Shown: piece by piece, positions 25,080-33,742 of the stretch | Numbering within the stretch: the first letter of the stretch is position 1 | How the letters are laid out: the number at the start of each line of letters is the position of its first letter | Source of the DNA: CTSoil-075 sp042610375 | GTDB lineage: Bacteria > Bacillota > Negativicutes > DSM-13327 | Assembly: GCF_042610375.1 (NCBI RefSeq) | Contig: NZ_JBGJZL010000007.1 | Span: 192,329 to 256,328 of the forward strand | Direction of reading: 5' to 3' | DNA: 64,000 nucleotides | Translations under genes and position numbers: made by a program | The notes under the pieces: generated by a model | Seen by the model: only the letters and a program-made list of their open reading frames with translations | What the model was told of the DNA's origin: nothing | The model's database searches: none

Positions 25080-25967
25080 ATGCAATTAGTAGATAGAGAA
25101 CATCAGTTTAAATTACGGTCTGATCGTTATATGCGATATGTGTTTATTGCCAGCGCTAGTTTTATGGCACTCATTATTTCATCCATTATTGTGTTTGTCG
25201 GTTGGCAAGGATTAATGACATTTAGTGATGTAAGTCCCCTTGAGTTTTTTTTATCAACGAAATGGGATCCTACAGAGGGACATTATGGTGCATTCAGTTT
25301 TATTTCTGGTTCTCTTATTGTGACTGTATTGGCCATTTTATTAGGGGCACCTCTTGGATTAGCAGGCGCTATCTTTATGGCTAAAATTTCCCCTCCTTGG
25401 CTTAGCGAAATCATGCGCCCAGCAACTAACTTATATGTGGCGATTCCTTCTGTTGTCTATGGATTTATTGGACTCACCATTATCGTTCCTTTTATTCGGA
25501 CCTACTTTCATGTAAGTGTAGGTTTTGGTTTATTGGCGGCAGCCATTATTTTGGCAGTTATGATTTTGCCAACGATTATCAGCATCTCCGAAGATGCTAT
25601 ACGTTCTGTACCTGCGAATTTAGAAGAAGCTTCTTTAGCCTTAGGTGCAACAAGATGGCAGACCATATGGCATGTGATTTTGCCAGCGGCACTGCCAGGG
25701 ATATTAACCGCTATTATTCTAGCCATGGCTCGTGCTGTGGGGGAAACGATGGCAGTGCAGATGGTGATTGGTAATACTCCTCAATTTACAATGTCTTTGT
25801 TTACGCCAACGTCCACATTACCGAGTGAAATTGTTGTGGAGATGGGAAATACACCTTTTGGTTCAGCTTGGGGAAATTCCTTATTTTTGATGGCTTTGGT
25901 GTTATTACTCATATCATTACTGATGATTGTCATTATGCGCTATGTTGCGAAAAGGAAGGTGGCATAA
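25080..25967 (+). CDS. pstC: Phosphate ABC transporter permease PstC
   Basis: 295 residues from ATG 25080, preceded by GAGGAGG; a longer frame would start inside the upstream hairpin. Six membrane helices and the cytoplasmic coupling loop (EEASLALGATRWQTIWHVILP) of BPD-type permeases. Forms the channel with PstA. Controlled by the Pho box upstream. Its stop is adjacent to the pstA start. Confidence 0.95.
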   Translation: MQLVDREHQFKLRSDRYMRYVFIASASFMALIISSIIVFVGWQGLMTFSDVSPLEFFLSTKWDPTEGHYGAFSFISGSLIVTVLAILLGAPLGLAGAIFMAKISPPWLSEIMRPATNLYVAIPSVVYGFIGLTIIVPFIRTYFHVSVGFGLLAAAIILAVMILPTIISISEDAIRSVPANLEEASLALGATRWQTIWHVILPAALPGILTAIILAMARAVGETMAVQMVIGNTPQFTMSLFTPTSTLPSEIVVEMGNTPFGSAWGNSLFLMALVLLLISLLMIVIMRYVAKRKVA

Positions 25968-26828
25968 ATGTCAGCACGACTGATCAATAAACTAGCCACA
26001 GTAGTTATGTGGCTAGCAGCCATTGTTATTCTGGGAATACTGATCGCTTTTTTGTTTTTTATATTATATAAAGGTGTTCCTGTCTTGTCGCTGGATTTTA
26101 TTTTTGGTAAGCCAAGCGAAATTCAAGCAGGGGGCGGTGTAGGACCACAATTTTTTAATTCATTTTATATATTATTTTTATCCTTGCTTTTCTCAATACC
26201 TGTTGCAGTTGGTGCTGGTGTTTATCTAGCAGAATATGCAGGTAATAATTCCTTGACTTCGATTATTCGTTTGAGTACGGAAAGTTTGGCAACTGTTCCT
26301 TCTATCGTATTAGGGTTATTTGGTATGATTATCTTTGTAAATATGTTAGGAATGGGATTTAGTATTATTGGTGGTTCCCTAACCTTGATGTTGCTTAATT
26401 TGCCTGTGCTAGTTCGGGTGACAGAGGATTCGGTACGCACAGTGCCTGTCCAATATCGGGAAGCTAGTCTAGCACTTGGTGCAACCAAGTGGCAAACCAT
26501 TTGGCGAGTTGTTCTGCCCAATGCCTTACCAGGTATTGTTACGGGTATCACATTGACAGCCGGTAGAGCGTTGGGAGAATCTGCAATTTTAATTTTTACT
26601 GCTGGTACGACAGTATCAAGGCAAATGGCAGATTTTGATGTAACAGCTGCAGGTGAAACTTTAGCAGTCCATCTTTGGTATGTGATGGGCGTAGGGCTTG
26701 TACCTGATCGAGTTGATATTGCCAATGGCATCGGCGCCCTATTAGTGATTACGATTTTGATTTTAAATCTCATGGTGACTATCCCAAGTAAAATTTTACA
26801 GCGTAAACTAGGCGCAGGTGGTCATTGA
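25968..26828 (+). CDS. pstA: Phosphate ABC transporter permease PstA
   Basis: 286 residues, six membrane helices, EAA-type loop REASLALGATKWQTIWRVVLP. Begins on the base after the pstC stop codon with AAGGAAGGTGG upstream. No pstS (binding protein) follows; a terminator closes the unit. Confidence 0.95.
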   Translation: MSARLINKLATVVMWLAAIVILGILIAFLFFILYKGVPVLSLDFIFGKPSEIQAGGGVGPQFFNSFYILFLSLLFSIPVAVGAGVYLAEYAGNNSLTSIIRLSTESLATVPSIVLGLFGMIIFVNMLGMGFSIIGGSLTLMLLNLPVLVRVTEDSVRTVPVQYREASLALGATKWQTIWRVVLPNALPGIVTGITLTAGRALGESAILIFTAGTTVSRQMADFDVTAAGETLAVHLWYVMGVGLVPDRVDIANGIGALLVITILILNLMVTIPSKILQRKLGAGGH

Positions 26829-26860
26829 TTGATAGATTCAAAATAGAGATGGAAACGTGA

Positions 26861-26900
26861 AAAGAGATTGCTTCCTTTGATGGAGCAATCTCTTTCTTTG
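26861..26900 (+). terminator. Terminator after pstA
   Basis: AAAGAGATTGCT / AGCAATCTCTTT (26861-26872, 26884-26895) with T-rich tail CTTTG. Confidence 0.8.
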
Positions 26901-26995
26901 TTTATATCAATATAATTTATTTAGCACATGATATATAAATGAATAAGTCACTAGAAAATTGTCGAAAATATAATATACAAGGAGGGATAACGCTA

Positions 26996-29122
26996 GTGGC
27001 AAATGAGAAAGAAACATTAATAAAAAGTACTGACCAAACTAGCCGTGGTGACGTAGAGTCAATTGCTGGAAGTGGTGATGCCAGTGGTACGAATGATCCT
27101 AGTCAACATGCAGATGTTCATCAAAACGCTAAAAAATACTATGATATTGAAAAATCACCTAGTTCTATGGAGGAAGTACATAAATGGCAACGACAGCATA
27201 TTAAAACTCATGACCAAAGTAAAGACGGCTTTCCTCTTAATGTCATTGTAGATCCTGCTATGCGTGAAATGTACCAACATGTTCATGCACAAGGACTTAC
27301 TAATGTTTTTGACCGATTTGAGCAGCAGGAAAAGATTCGTTGTACATTCTGTACGTCAGGTTTATCTTGCCAATTATGTGCCAACGGTCCTTGCCGTATC
27401 AATGCGAAAACACCTCGAGGTAACTGCGGTGTTGATGCAGATGTTATGGTAGCGAGAAACTTTGTTTACCGTCATGTAACGATTGGAACTTCGGCTAATA
27501 TCTTTCATGCACAACAAGCAGCTCGTACCTTAAAAGCTGCTGCAGAAAATCCAGCGAGTGGCTTAAAAATACGTGATAAAGAAAAGTTGCTCAAATATGC
27601 TGAAATGGCTGGCTTAAATAGTCATGAAGATGTCAATAAAGTGGCGATTCATTTTGCCAATTGGGTACTTGAAGATATGGGGCGGCCTTATTGGGAAGAA
27701 TCATCAATGACCAAGGCTTTTGCCCCTCCTAAACGTCAAGAATTATGGCGCAAATTAAAAATATTCCCAGGTGGTGGATTTAGTGAAATTGCATTAGCCC
27801 AGACCAAATGTATGACAAATCTTAATGCCGATGCAGTTGATTTTTTATTGACGTCAGTACGTCTAGGGGTTGCTAATGAATATCAAGGTTTATTTGCACT
27901 TGATATTCTCCAAGAAATCTTGATGGGTACACAAAAAATCAGAACGGCAAAACAGAATATGGGACTACTCAATAAAGAAAAGGTAAATATTATAACGAAT
28001 GGCCATATGCCCTTAACAGCTCATATTGTGATTGAATTGGCTTCCACCGCCGAGTGGCAGGAAAAAGCACGCAAAGCTGGTGCAACGGGCCTTCAAATAC
28101 TAGGACATGTTTGTGAAGGACAACAACTCCTAAACTATGAAGATACTGGAAAAATGAATGCATATGCTGGACAAGAAGGAGAATGGCTGTCAGAAGAATA
28201 CTTGCTCGCAACTGGAGCAGTTGATTTATTCATGTTTGACTATAACTGTACCATTCCGACCCTCCCCCTTTATGCTAAACGTTTTGGTACCAAGATGGTG
28301 AGTACTCATGAAGTCATTCGTATGCCAGGTACAGAGGTTGTAGAATTTAAGCCAGAAGAGATGCGTACCCAGGCGGAGAAGATTCTGGATATGGCAATTG
28401 AAGCCTATTCTAAACGCAAGGCTGAAAATAGAGAAGTATACATTCCTCCACATGTCTCAGATTGTATGATTGGCTTTAGTACAGAATCAGTAAAAGCTGC
28501 TTTAGGCGGTTCGTGGAAACCTTTGATTGATGCGATTGTTGCGGGAAAAATCCGTGGTATTGCAACTATCGTAGGCTGTACGACTGCGCGCTACGGACAA
28601 GGTGGCAGTAATATATTCCGAATTACCAAAGGTCTGATTGAAAAAGATATCTTAGTATTATCAGGAGGCTGTACGTCGTCTGTCATGCAATATACTGGAC
28701 TCGCTGATCCAAAGGCAGCAGATGAAGCTGGATCTGGTCTGAAGGAAGTTTGTAAGTCATTAGGGATTCCACCGGTACTCTCTTATGGCGCATGTGTAGA
28801 TATAGGAAAAATGACCCAGACAGCAAAAGAAATCGCTGATACCTTAGATGTAGATACGAACATGCTTCCTATTGTCATTGGTGCCCCCGAATACTTGGAG
28901 CAAAAAGCGGTAGCCGATGCGTGCACTGCCATTGCTCTTGGATGGTTAGTACATGTTGCTCCTGTTCCATCGGTAACAGGTAGTGATTTAGTAGTTAAAA
29001 CCTTGACAGAAACAACTGAAACCTTGGGATTGGGGAAATTGACAGTCGAAACCAGTGCTGATAAAACGATTCAAATTTATGTAGATCATATTGAGAAGAA
29101 ACGCAAAGAACTTGGAATATAG
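26996..29122 (+). CDS. cooS: Anaerobic carbon monoxide dehydrogenase, Ni-Fe-S catalytic subunit
   Basis: 708 residues from GTG 26996, 9 bases after AAGGAGGGA; upstream in-frame ATG 26939 has no site. Catalyses CO + H2O to CO2 + 2H+ + 2e-. All C-cluster ligands align with those of the Carboxydothermus enzyme: His337 (NGHMP), Cys373 (GHVCEG), Cys418 (DYNC), Cys528 (VGCTT), Cys559 (GGCTS), Cys600 (GACVD), and the catalytic Lys637 (EQKAVA). B-cluster cysteines 125, 128, 133, 144. The D-cluster site is Cys116-x2-Cys119, the short spacing known for [2Fe-2S] D-clusters. The histidine ladder is mostly lost (only one His in NIFHAQQ). An extra ~75-residue polar N-terminus is present. No cooF, cooC or acs genes are adjacent. 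Confidence 0.95.
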   Translation: MANEKETLIKSTDQTSRGDVESIAGSGDASGTNDPSQHADVHQNAKKYYDIEKSPSSMEEVHKWQRQHIKTHDQSKDGFPLNVIVDPAMREMYQHVHAQGLTNVFDRFEQQEKIRCTFCTSGLSCQLCANGPCRINAKTPRGNCGVDADVMVARNFVYRHVTIGTSANIFHAQQAARTLKAAAENPASGLKIRDKEKLLKYAEMAGLNSHEDVNKVAIHFANWVLEDMGRPYWEESSMTKAFAPPKRQELWRKLKIFPGGGFSEIALAQTKCMTNLNADAVDFLLTSVRLGVANEYQGLFALDILQEILMGTQKIRTAKQNMGLLNKEKVNIITNGHMPLTAHIVIELASTAEWQEKARKAGATGLQILGHVCEGQQLLNYEDTGKMNAYAGQEGEWLSEEYLLATGAVDLFMFDYNCTIPTLPLYAKRFGTKMVSTHEVIRMPGTEVVEFKPEEMRTQAEKILDMAIEAYSKRKAENREVYIPPHVSDCMIGFSTESVKAALGGSWKPLIDAIVAGKIRGIATIVGCTTARYGQGGSNIFRITKGLIEKDILVLSGGCTSSVMQYTGLADPKAADEAGSGLKEVCKSLGIPPVLSYGACVDIGKMTQTAKEIADTLDVDTNMLPIVIGAPEYLEQKAVADACTAIALGWLVHVAPVPSVTGSDLVVKTLTETTETLGLGKLTVETSADKTIQIYVDHIEKKRKELGI

Positions 29123-29140
29123 GTACTGTACTCGTGGCAG

Positions 29141-29172
29141 ATGGCACACTTGATCTTCAAGTGTGCCATTTA
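29141..29172 (+). terminator. Probable terminator of cooS
   Basis: Perfect 13-bp stem ATGGCACACTTGA / TCAAGTGTGCCAT with 3-nt loop, followed by only TTTAAAT, so termination may be partial. Confidence 0.65.
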
Positions 29173-29285
29173 AATAGATTGCCCTTTCAAGCTTATAAAA
29201 AGATGATGATAGAAAATCGTACTTATTAGTAAAAAAAACTATTTTGGTAAAAGCTATAATAATACATTAACTAGGGGGTGGCAGT

Positions 29286-31163
29286 ATGGGGAAAAATGCA
29301 ATGCAAAAAATATATACCAATATAAAAAATATATTGGTATATCAACCAACTCGCCAGCCAGATCCATTCGTTCTGGATGAAACCCAGCAAGATGGCAAGA
29401 AGACAACGTGTGATCTGCCGCAACTAGGTTTGTTAGAAAATTTTCAGCAGTTTGAAGCAAATGTACGTTATGCTAGACGTTTGTCAACCTTCTTGGAAAA
29501 GTTAATTGAAGTTTTTAATAATGGACAATGGTTTGATAAAGCAGAGGAATTAAAAAAAGAATATACCATGCTAGAAAAACAGCAGACTGAAATAAGTGTC
29601 ATACTAGTGAAAGAGAATAGCAATCTTAATAAAAGTGAGCTTGCTATTAGTACTAGTTTGGAAGAAAATCAAAAAATGATTGAAACAATATATCAATTAC
29701 CTCTCAATAAGGATGTTGTGATTCGTAAACTTATGATTCTAGATAAGCATGAAGTTAAAGCTATGCTGGTATTTATGGATGGTCTCGCTGATAAAAAGAT
29801 AGTGAACATGACAGTCTTACAACCATTGATGCTGATGAGATATGATCAAGAAAAACCAAATAGTGATGATCTTGTTAATACCATTATCGAACAGTGTTTG
29901 CCTAGCGGACAAGCTTCCCGCGTCAGTAGCTTTAAGGAAGTAGAGCAGGGAATCAATACAGGTGATGCTGTACTGTTTTTTGAAGGTATTAAGGAAGCTG
30001 TGACTGTAGAAACTAAAGGATTTGAGCATCGCGGAGTCGATCGCCCAGCTACTGAGCAGTCGGTGCGAGGTTCGCAGAATGCTTTCACTGAAGTGTTGAG
30101 GGTAAATACGGCACTAATCAGGTCCATGCTACATTCCAGTGATCTGATCACTGAAATGATACCTGTAGGTAAACGAGGGCATTCAAATTGCGCCATCATG
30201 TATTTAAAATCAGTGGCTAACCAAGAATTGGTTGCTGAAGTGAGGCGGCGTATCAAAGGAATTGATACGGACCTTATTATTGACGCAGGTGTACTGGAGA
30301 GTATGATTATAGATTTTCCCCAGAATCCATTTCCACAAACCTTGTCCACAGAACGCCCGGACCGAGTTGTTGTACATCTGGCTGAAGGGAGAGTGGCCTT
30401 CTTGTTAGATGGTAGCCCTTTTGGGCATGTCGTACCTGTTTCTATATTTACACTGATGCATTCTGCCGATGATTTTGCTATGCATTTTTATTATTCAAAT
30501 TTTTTACGTATGATTAGGTGGATGGGTGGATTTATTTCTATGTTATTGCCAGGTATCTATTTGGCAATTAGTACCTTTCATCAGGAAACGATACCGACTG
30601 AGTTGTTGTTATCGATCACGGCGGCTAGAGCACAAGTTCCTTTTCCTGCTTTTGTTGAAATTATATTAATGGAATTTTCTTTTGAACTCATTCGTGAAGG
30701 TGGGCTGCGTATTCCTGGTATACTTGGCTCTACTCTAGGCATCGTAGGCGCTATTATTTTGGGGCAAGCGGCAGTCTCTGCTAAAATCGTCAGTCCTATC
30801 ATGGTCATTGTGATTGCAGTGACAGGCCTCGCGTCATATAGTATCCCAGAATACCGTTTAGCTTCTACTTTTCGCTTATTACGCCTTATTTATATCATAC
30901 TAGCTGTGTCCATGGGGCTTGTAGGTATGGCTTGTGGTTTTTTAGTTTTTACAGCCGTGTTATGTTCGTTGAAATCGTTTGGCATGCCCTATTTGGCACC
31001 TGTAGCACCCAAAACCATTCCAGGGGGGGATATAATTTTACGAAAACCTGTACATCTGCAGCAAAAACGAGCTGATGAATTAAATCCCCAAGATGTGATT
31101 CGTCAAGGTACGGTCAGCAGACCATGGACTGAAGAAACACCGATTGGGGGAGATGAGTCGTGA
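29286..31163 (+). CDS. GerA-family spore germination receptor subunit A (operon 1)
   Basis: 625 residues. Soluble N-terminal half (~1-390) and a C-terminal part with four to five membrane helices beginning ~400 (RMIRWMGGFISMLLPGIYLA) and the family block LPTELLLSITAARAQVPFP-like region. GerA proteins sit in the spore inner membrane and form the nutrient-gated channel with B and C subunits. It has ~70 extra residues at the N-terminus, with coiled-coil character (KLIEVFNNGQWFDKAEEL), compared with the paralogue at 34844. GGGGGTGG precedes the ATG. The stop overlaps the GTG of the B gene by four bases. Confidence 0.93.
   Translation: MGKNAMQKIYTNIKNILVYQPTRQPDPFVLDETQQDGKKTTCDLPQLGLLENFQQFEANVRYARRLSTFLEKLIEVFNNGQWFDKAEELKKEYTMLEKQQTEISVILVKENSNLNKSELAISTSLEENQKMIETIYQLPLNKDVVIRKLMILDKHEVKAMLVFMDGLADKKIVNMTVLQPLMLMRYDQEKPNSDDLVNTIIEQCLPSGQASRVSSFKEVEQGINTGDAVLFFEGIKEAVTVETKGFEHRGVDRPATEQSVRGSQNAFTEVLRVNTALIRSMLHSSDLITEMIPVGKRGHSNCAIMYLKSVANQELVAEVRRRIKGIDTDLIIDAGVLESMIIDFPQNPFPQTLSTERPDRVVVHLAEGRVAFLLDGSPFGHVVPVSIFTLMHSADDFAMHFYYSNFLRMIRWMGGFISMLLPGIYLAISTFHQETIPTELLLSITAARAQVPFPAFVEIILMEFSFELIREGGLRIPGILGSTLGIVGAIILGQAAVSAKIVSPIMVIVIAVTGLASYSIPEYRLASTFRLLRLIYIILAVSMGLVGMACGFLVFTAVLCSLKSFGMPYLAPVAPKTIPGGDIILRKPVHLQQKRADELNPQDVIRQGTVSRPWTEETPIGGDES
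29312..29342 (+). repeat. Inverted repeat inside the first codons of the gerA-type gene
   Basis: Perfect 13-bp arms ATATACCAATATA and TATATTGGTATAT with a 5-nt A loop, 26 bases after the start codon. Would fold as an mRNA hairpin near the translation start, or act as a DNA palindrome. Confidence 0.7.
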
Positions 31164-32260
31164 ATGCATATCATACAGGGAAGATGGGGATGGCTGAAGG
31201 AATAGCTCTGGTATTTGGTCTTATTGTACCCCGTCTATTTCTGTCACAATTAGCAGATGCTCTGCAAATAAATGGACAACTTCTGTGGTTATCGATGCTT
31301 ATTTATACCATGATTCCTTTGGTGATGTTCTTTATGATGGTATATGCAAACAATAGTGTATCTGGAGATATTGTTAAGGTATGTCAACAGCTAGTAGGGA
31401 AAATTGGGGCATGGATCATTGTAGTAACATACATTGGTATGTTTTTGTGCAATGGTGCAATACTTTTGCGACAATATGCAGAGTATACATTGATTACTGC
31501 TTTGCATCGGGTAGACTTTCAAATAGTGATTATCTGGTATGCAATCACTATTGGTATCGTATGTTACCTTGGCATTGAAGCTCTTTGTCGTACGGGTTAT
31601 ATTATGTTACCTCTTCTATTGGGGGGACTTATTGTGGTATTTGTAGCGGTTAGTCCTTTTTATGTTATATACAATCTTACTCCATGGCAAGGGAATGGCA
31701 TTATGACAGTGATCAATTCAGGCATACATAGTGGGGGATTGAATTTTGGCGTATTATCATTAATATTTCTGTCATCAGCTTTCCAAAATTCTAAAACGAT
31801 CAAAAGGATTGCTATTTATTCCTTAGGTGGCACAGCTATTTTGAGAATCATATTTGCTTTGGTATACACCATGGTTTTCGGTGTATCTGTTGGTGCGGAG
31901 AAGGTCATGCCTTATTTTGAAATGGCACGCTTAGTGTATATTAATCAATATATTCAACGCATTGAATCTCTGTTTATTTTGGTATGGGTTATTTTGGGTT
32001 TGTTATCGATTGCTGGAAGTTTATATATTGCCTTATATCTTATCGTTATTTTATTAAAATTGCCGACAATGAGACCGCTTGTACCTCTAGGGGTAATCTT
32101 TATCGCTCATGTAGCTATGCTGCCCCCTGATATTGGCTATACCATTTATCTTGATCAATTATTGATGCAGGTAGCGCAAATTGGTATTTATCTTTTTCCT
32201 GGCATATTGTTTGTCATGGCTCTTGTAAAGAGGAGGAAAAAACCATGTGCCGACAGCTGA
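31160..32260 (+). CDS. GerB-family germination permease-like subunit (operon 1)
   Basis: 366 residues with ten membrane helices, of the amino-acid/polyamine/organocation-like endospore germination permease family. B subunits bind the germinant. The GTG start overlaps the stop of the A gene (GTGA), and its end overlaps the C gene by 16 bases, so all three are coupled. Typical short loops and LPxDIGYT-type region (MLPPDIGYTIYLDQLL). Confidence 0.92.
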   Translation: MNAYHTGKMGMAEGIALVFGLIVPRLFLSQLADALQINGQLLWLSMLIYTMIPLVMFFMMVYANNSVSGDIVKVCQQLVGKIGAWIIVVTYIGMFLCNGAILLRQYAEYTLITALHRVDFQIVIIWYAITIGIVCYLGIEALCRTGYIMLPLLLGGLIVVFVAVSPFYVIYNLTPWQGNGIMTVINSGIHSGGLNFGVLSLIFLSSAFQNSKTIKRIAIYSLGGTAILRIIFALVYTMVFGVSVGAEKVMPYFEMARLVYINQYIQRIESLFILVWVILGLLSIAGSLYIALYLIVILLKLPTMRPLVPLGVIFIAHVAMLPPDIGYTIYLDQLLMQVAQIGIYLFPGILFVMALVKRRKKPCADS

Positions 32261-33477
32261 GTTTGTTGATTGCTTTGGTGAGTATATCGATCGTGCTTCT
32301 CGGATGTAGCGGAGCAAAAGAACTTGATGAAAGGGCCAATGTGATAGCTGTAGGTTTAGATACAGGAGAACAGGAGGATATGGTTCGTGTAAGTTATCAA
32401 TTCGCTGTTCCCCAGACAGAAAGCGGCAAAGAGGCTGCCGAAAAATCTTCTTTTGTCATAACGAATAGTGCCTCATCAATTGCAGAAGCCCTTAATCTGA
32501 TAAGTTCTGAGATTGCTCTGCAACCATCCGTAGCTCATGTTAAAGTGATCGTAATAGGGGAAGAACAGGCTCGCAAGGGATTGGGGAATATATTATCGCC
32601 ATTTATGCGCTACTATGAATATCGCGGTTCAATCTTTGTTTTAGTCGCACGAGGAACAGCCAAGGATTTTTTAGAGAAAAATAAGCCTATATTAGTTAAT
32701 TCATTATCGAAGTACTATGAGTTGATGCTTGCAGGAGGAGAGAATTCGGGTTATTTCTTAGGTACTTCATTGCATCAGTTCTATATGCGGCTTAAAAGTC
32801 ATAGTGCTCAGCCTTATATGGCCTTAGTTGGCATTAACCCTAAGTCAGGTGAAGGAGAAAAGAGTATTAGCAAAGTTCCAGGGGGGAAAATCGATGGATA
32901 TAAAGCTGGTGATATCCCACGCCATGGAGGTAATCCTGCGGAATTCGCCGGTACGGCACTATTTTTCGGTGATAAGATGGTTGGCACTCTAAGTACGACT
33001 GAAACTCGTATGCTAGCGATGCTAATTGGAAAATATTCTCATGGGTTTCTCTCAGTGGAAGATCCTCTTGATCCGAAAAGTTTTATCAATATTTCTCTTC
33101 AATTAGGCTCTAAGCCTAAGATAAAGACCGCTATTGTTGAAGGGCATCCAGTCATTCATGTCAGTATATTGCTAGAGGGGAATATTTCTAGCATTGGATC
33201 TGGTATTAATTATGAACAGGAAAATTATTTAAAATTATTGGAAGGGCAAATCAATAAAGTTTATCAGCAAGAAATGATTAATTTAATCAGGCGGACCCAA
33301 GAACTTGATGCTGATGTAGCAGGTTTTGGTGATTATCTGCGTCCAGTTTTTCAAACTAATAAGGAATTAGAAGACTATCAATGGAATCAAAAATACCGAC
33401 AGGCTGAAGTTTTTGTGGACATTAATACTAAGGTACGCCGCAACGGGTTAATGTTACGGACACTTCCTGTAGAGTAA
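32245..33477 (+). CDS. GerC-family germination lipoprotein (operon 1)
   Basis: 410 residues. Lipoprotein signal with lipobox LLGC; next comes the GerC hallmark (KELDERANVIAVGLD). Three-domain Ger(x)C architecture ending in the conserved helical C-terminal domain. Lipidated C subunits face the outside of the spore inner membrane and are essential for most receptors. GAGG lies in the end of the B gene. Confidence 0.93.
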   Translation: MCRQLSLLIALVSISIVLLGCSGAKELDERANVIAVGLDTGEQEDMVRVSYQFAVPQTESGKEAAEKSSFVITNSASSIAEALNLISSEIALQPSVAHVKVIVIGEEQARKGLGNILSPFMRYYEYRGSIFVLVARGTAKDFLEKNKPILVNSLSKYYELMLAGGENSGYFLGTSLHQFYMRLKSHSAQPYMALVGINPKSGEGEKSISKVPGGKIDGYKAGDIPRHGGNPAEFAGTALFFGDKMVGTLSTTETRMLAMLIGKYSHGFLSVEDPLDPKSFINISLQLGSKPKIKTAIVEGHPVIHVSILLEGNISSIGSGINYEQENYLKLLEGQINKVYQQEMINLIRRTQELDADVAGFGDYLRPVFQTNKELEDYQWNQKYRQAEVFVDINTKVRRNGLMLRTLPVE

Positions 33478-33507
33478 GTATAAAAGTGAAGGGAGGTAAG
33501 ATTGCTT

Positions 33508-33672
33508 ATGAACTATTTTTTTTTGATAGCTGCAGTGTTAGCAAGTATTCATGGGTATACATTTGCTCGCTGGCTATGGCAGAAAGATAATACTATAGGC
33601 GCAGTCGGTGTATCTTTATTAATTGCCGCTAGTTTGGCACTGCCAATTTATCGGATGATAAATGCAGGTTAG
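33508..33672 (+). CDS. Small two-helix membrane protein in germination operon 1
   Basis: A 54-residue frame from ATG 33508 to TAG 33672, with GGGAGGT 11 bases upstream and 30 bases after the GerC stop. Translation begins MNYFFLIAAVLASIHGYTFA and has two hydrophobic segments (~3-20 and ~30-48) separated by a charged turn (RWLWQKDN). Several Bacillus germination operons end in a small two-helix D protein that tunes receptor activity; this gene has the same size, topology and position. No sequence match is claimed. Confidence 0.7.
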   Translation: MNYFFLIAAVLASIHGYTFARWLWQKDNTIGAVGVSLLIAASLALPIYRMINAG

Positions 33673-33680
33673 CAAGGTAA

Positions 33681-33711
33681 TGAATTGATTTAGATGTTTT
33701 TTGTCATACTA
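33681..33711 (+). promoter_or_regulatory. Forespore (sigma-G/F) type promoter of the SpoIID-like lipoprotein gene
   Basis: TGAATT (33681-33686), 18-bp spacer, CATACTA (33705-33711). The -10 is a perfect sigma-G/F match and the -35 has one mismatch to TGAATA. Confidence 0.7.
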
Positions 33712-33742
33712 AATGTAAAGTTTCGAAGGAGGTAAAATAGGA

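Noticed and set aside
26222..26773. 183-codon open frame on the minus strand
   Set aside because: Lies wholly inside pstA, low-complexity Thr/Ile/Pro-rich translation, no ribosome-binding site; a shadow of the real gene.
29846..30349. 167-codon minus-strand frame inside the gerA-type gene
   Set aside because: Antisense shadow, no start signal.
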